NCBI GenBank assembly: GCA_013151585.1
Contig: JAADHY010000639.1
Location: 1 to 6,681 of the forward strand
Source: Planctomycetota bacterium
GTDB taxonomy: Bacteria > Planctomycetota > Planctomycetia > Planctomycetales > Planctomycetaceae
Length of the DNA: 6,681 nt
Reading direction: 5' to 3'
This document shows, one piece after another, positions 5,979 to 6,681 of this stretch. The notes beneath the pieces were generated by a model. It searched no databases, was not told the origin of the DNA, and saw nothing but the letters and a program-made list of their open reading frames with translations. Both the position numbers and the translations under genes were made by a program. Position 1 is the stretch's first letter, and each line of letters begins with the position of its first letter.

Positions 5979-6681
5979 GTGCACGGACTCCTGGCCTTGC
6001 TCGGACTCCTGGGCGGTTTTCTTGCTGGGCTGATGGGCTTGGGCGGCGGGATCATTCTCGCGCCGCTTCTGCTTTATGTTCCGCCGATGCTCGGGCTGCC
6101 TGCGATGGACATGAAGGCGGTCGCGAGATTGACCATGTTTCAGAGTCTGTTCAGCACGGCCGCCGCCGGCCTCGCTCACCGTCGAGCCCGTCTCGTTCAT
6201 CCCGGGCTGGTGCGGTGGATGGGCTCCACGATTTTCGTCTCCAGTTTGATCGGTGCTTTGCTGTCTGAAGCCCAAATGGTCTCCTCCGAGATGCTGCTCG
6301 CTTTGTTTGCCTCGTTGGCGTTGGTAGCGGCCGCGCTGATGCTTCGCGGTGTGAGACAAGCGGCTGATGACGGAGCCGCGCCAGTGGACCAGCTAACGTT
6401 TTCTCGGCGAAAGGCCGTGGCGGTCGCAGCGGCGGTCGGGTTCTTGGGGGGAATGGTGGGGCAGACCGGGGCCTTCTTGACGATTCCGCTGCTCGTCCAT
6501 GTGCTTCGGATTCCCGTGCGCGTGGCGATTGGGTCGTCGTTGGGCATCACGTTTTGTGCCGCGGTGGCCGGGACGTTCGGGAAGTTGGCTGGAGGAGGCT
6601 CCGTGGCGTGGTCGGAACTAGCGGCCCTTTTGGCGGGCTGCCTGCTCGGCACTCAGATCGGGGCTGGGCTCAGCCGCCGAT
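5979..6681 (+). CDS. TauE/SafE family (DUF81) membrane transporter, 3'-truncated by the window
   Basis: An integral inner-membrane permease; the family exports sulfite, sulfonates or sulfoacetate, and some members handle other anions, so the substrate here is inferred. The first 234 residues are visible and the frame runs off the window with no stop; relatives are usually about 250 residues, so little is missing. The two-fold internal repeat typical of the family is clear: GLMGLGGGIILAPLLL (17-32) and GMVGQTGAFLTIPLLV (158-173) start the two halves. Hydrophobic segments lie at about 4-33, 82-95, 105-122, 146-176, 183-203 and 212-231, with a polar loop at 123-145. GTG at 5979 is the start because a TAA closes the frame at 5967-5969 and AAGGGG precedes it. 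It follows a LysR gene by 158 nt in the same direction, the usual arrangement of a regulator and its target transporter. Confidence 0.9.
   Translation, partial: MHGLLALLGLLGGFLAGLMGLGGGIILAPLLLYVPPMLGLPAMDMKAVARLTMFQSLFSTAAAGLAHRRARLVHPGLVRWMGSTIFVSSLIGALLSEAQMVSSEMLLALFASLALVAAALMLRGVRQAADDGAAPVDQLTFSRRKAVAVAAAVGFLGGMVGQTGAFLTIPLLVHVLRIPVRVAIGSSLGITFCAAVAGTFGKLAGGGSVAWSELAALLAGCLLGTQIGAGLSRR

Noticed and set aside
5724..6652. Two open frames on the minus strand opposite the TauE/SafE gene
   Set aside because: They are antisense shadows; the plus strand encodes an unmistakable TauE/SafE protein through the region.

Overview
The window looks like a piece of a GC-rich Planctomycetota chromosome. 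The case rests on three things: a Cys-type secreted sulfatase, a Tat-exported TIM-barrel-like protein of a kind common in that phylum, and long untranslated gaps between genes. This is inference from gene content, and a Verrucomicrobiota or Lentisphaerota relative is not excluded. All five recognisable genes are ordinary family members. I see no CRISPR array, tRNA, rRNA, insertion sequence or prophage gene, and no convincing undescribed system.

Layout from left to right: (1) 180-1168 (+) is a Tat-signal protein whose reading frame is broken near 876-883; the last 94 or so codons lie in the -1 frame. (2) 1298-2788 (-) is a secreted type I sulfatase, convergent with gene 1 and with a small hairpin just past its stop. 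(3) 2789-3269 is a divergent, gene-free spacer with candidate promoters for both flanking genes. (4) 3270-4409 (+) is a response regulator whose output domain is a PP2C/SpoIIE-type serine/threonine phosphatase. (5) 4410-4908 is a second gene-free spacer. (6) 4909-5820 (+) is a LysR-family regulator with a CysL/YeiE/CbbR-like effector domain. (7) 5979 to the window edge (+) is a TauE/SafE (DUF81) membrane transporter, cut off by the end of the sequence, starting with GTG behind a good ribosome binding site.

The most coherent functional unit is the last pair. A LysR regulator resembling regulators of sulfur assimilation sits directly upstream of a TauE/SafE permease, a family that exports sulfite, sulfonates or sulfoacetate. 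The 158-nt gap between them holds a perfect palindrome of the T-N11-A type bound by LysR proteins, and a separate 10-bp inverted repeat that ends just before the transporter's ribosome binding site. The sulfatase 2 kb away would release sulfate from sulfated glycans, so a loose sulfur theme is possible, but it is not in the same transcription unit. The phosphatase response regulator probably controls a sigma-factor partner switch or another phosphoprotein encoded elsewhere; no kinase, anti-sigma or anti-sigma-antagonist gene is visible beside it.
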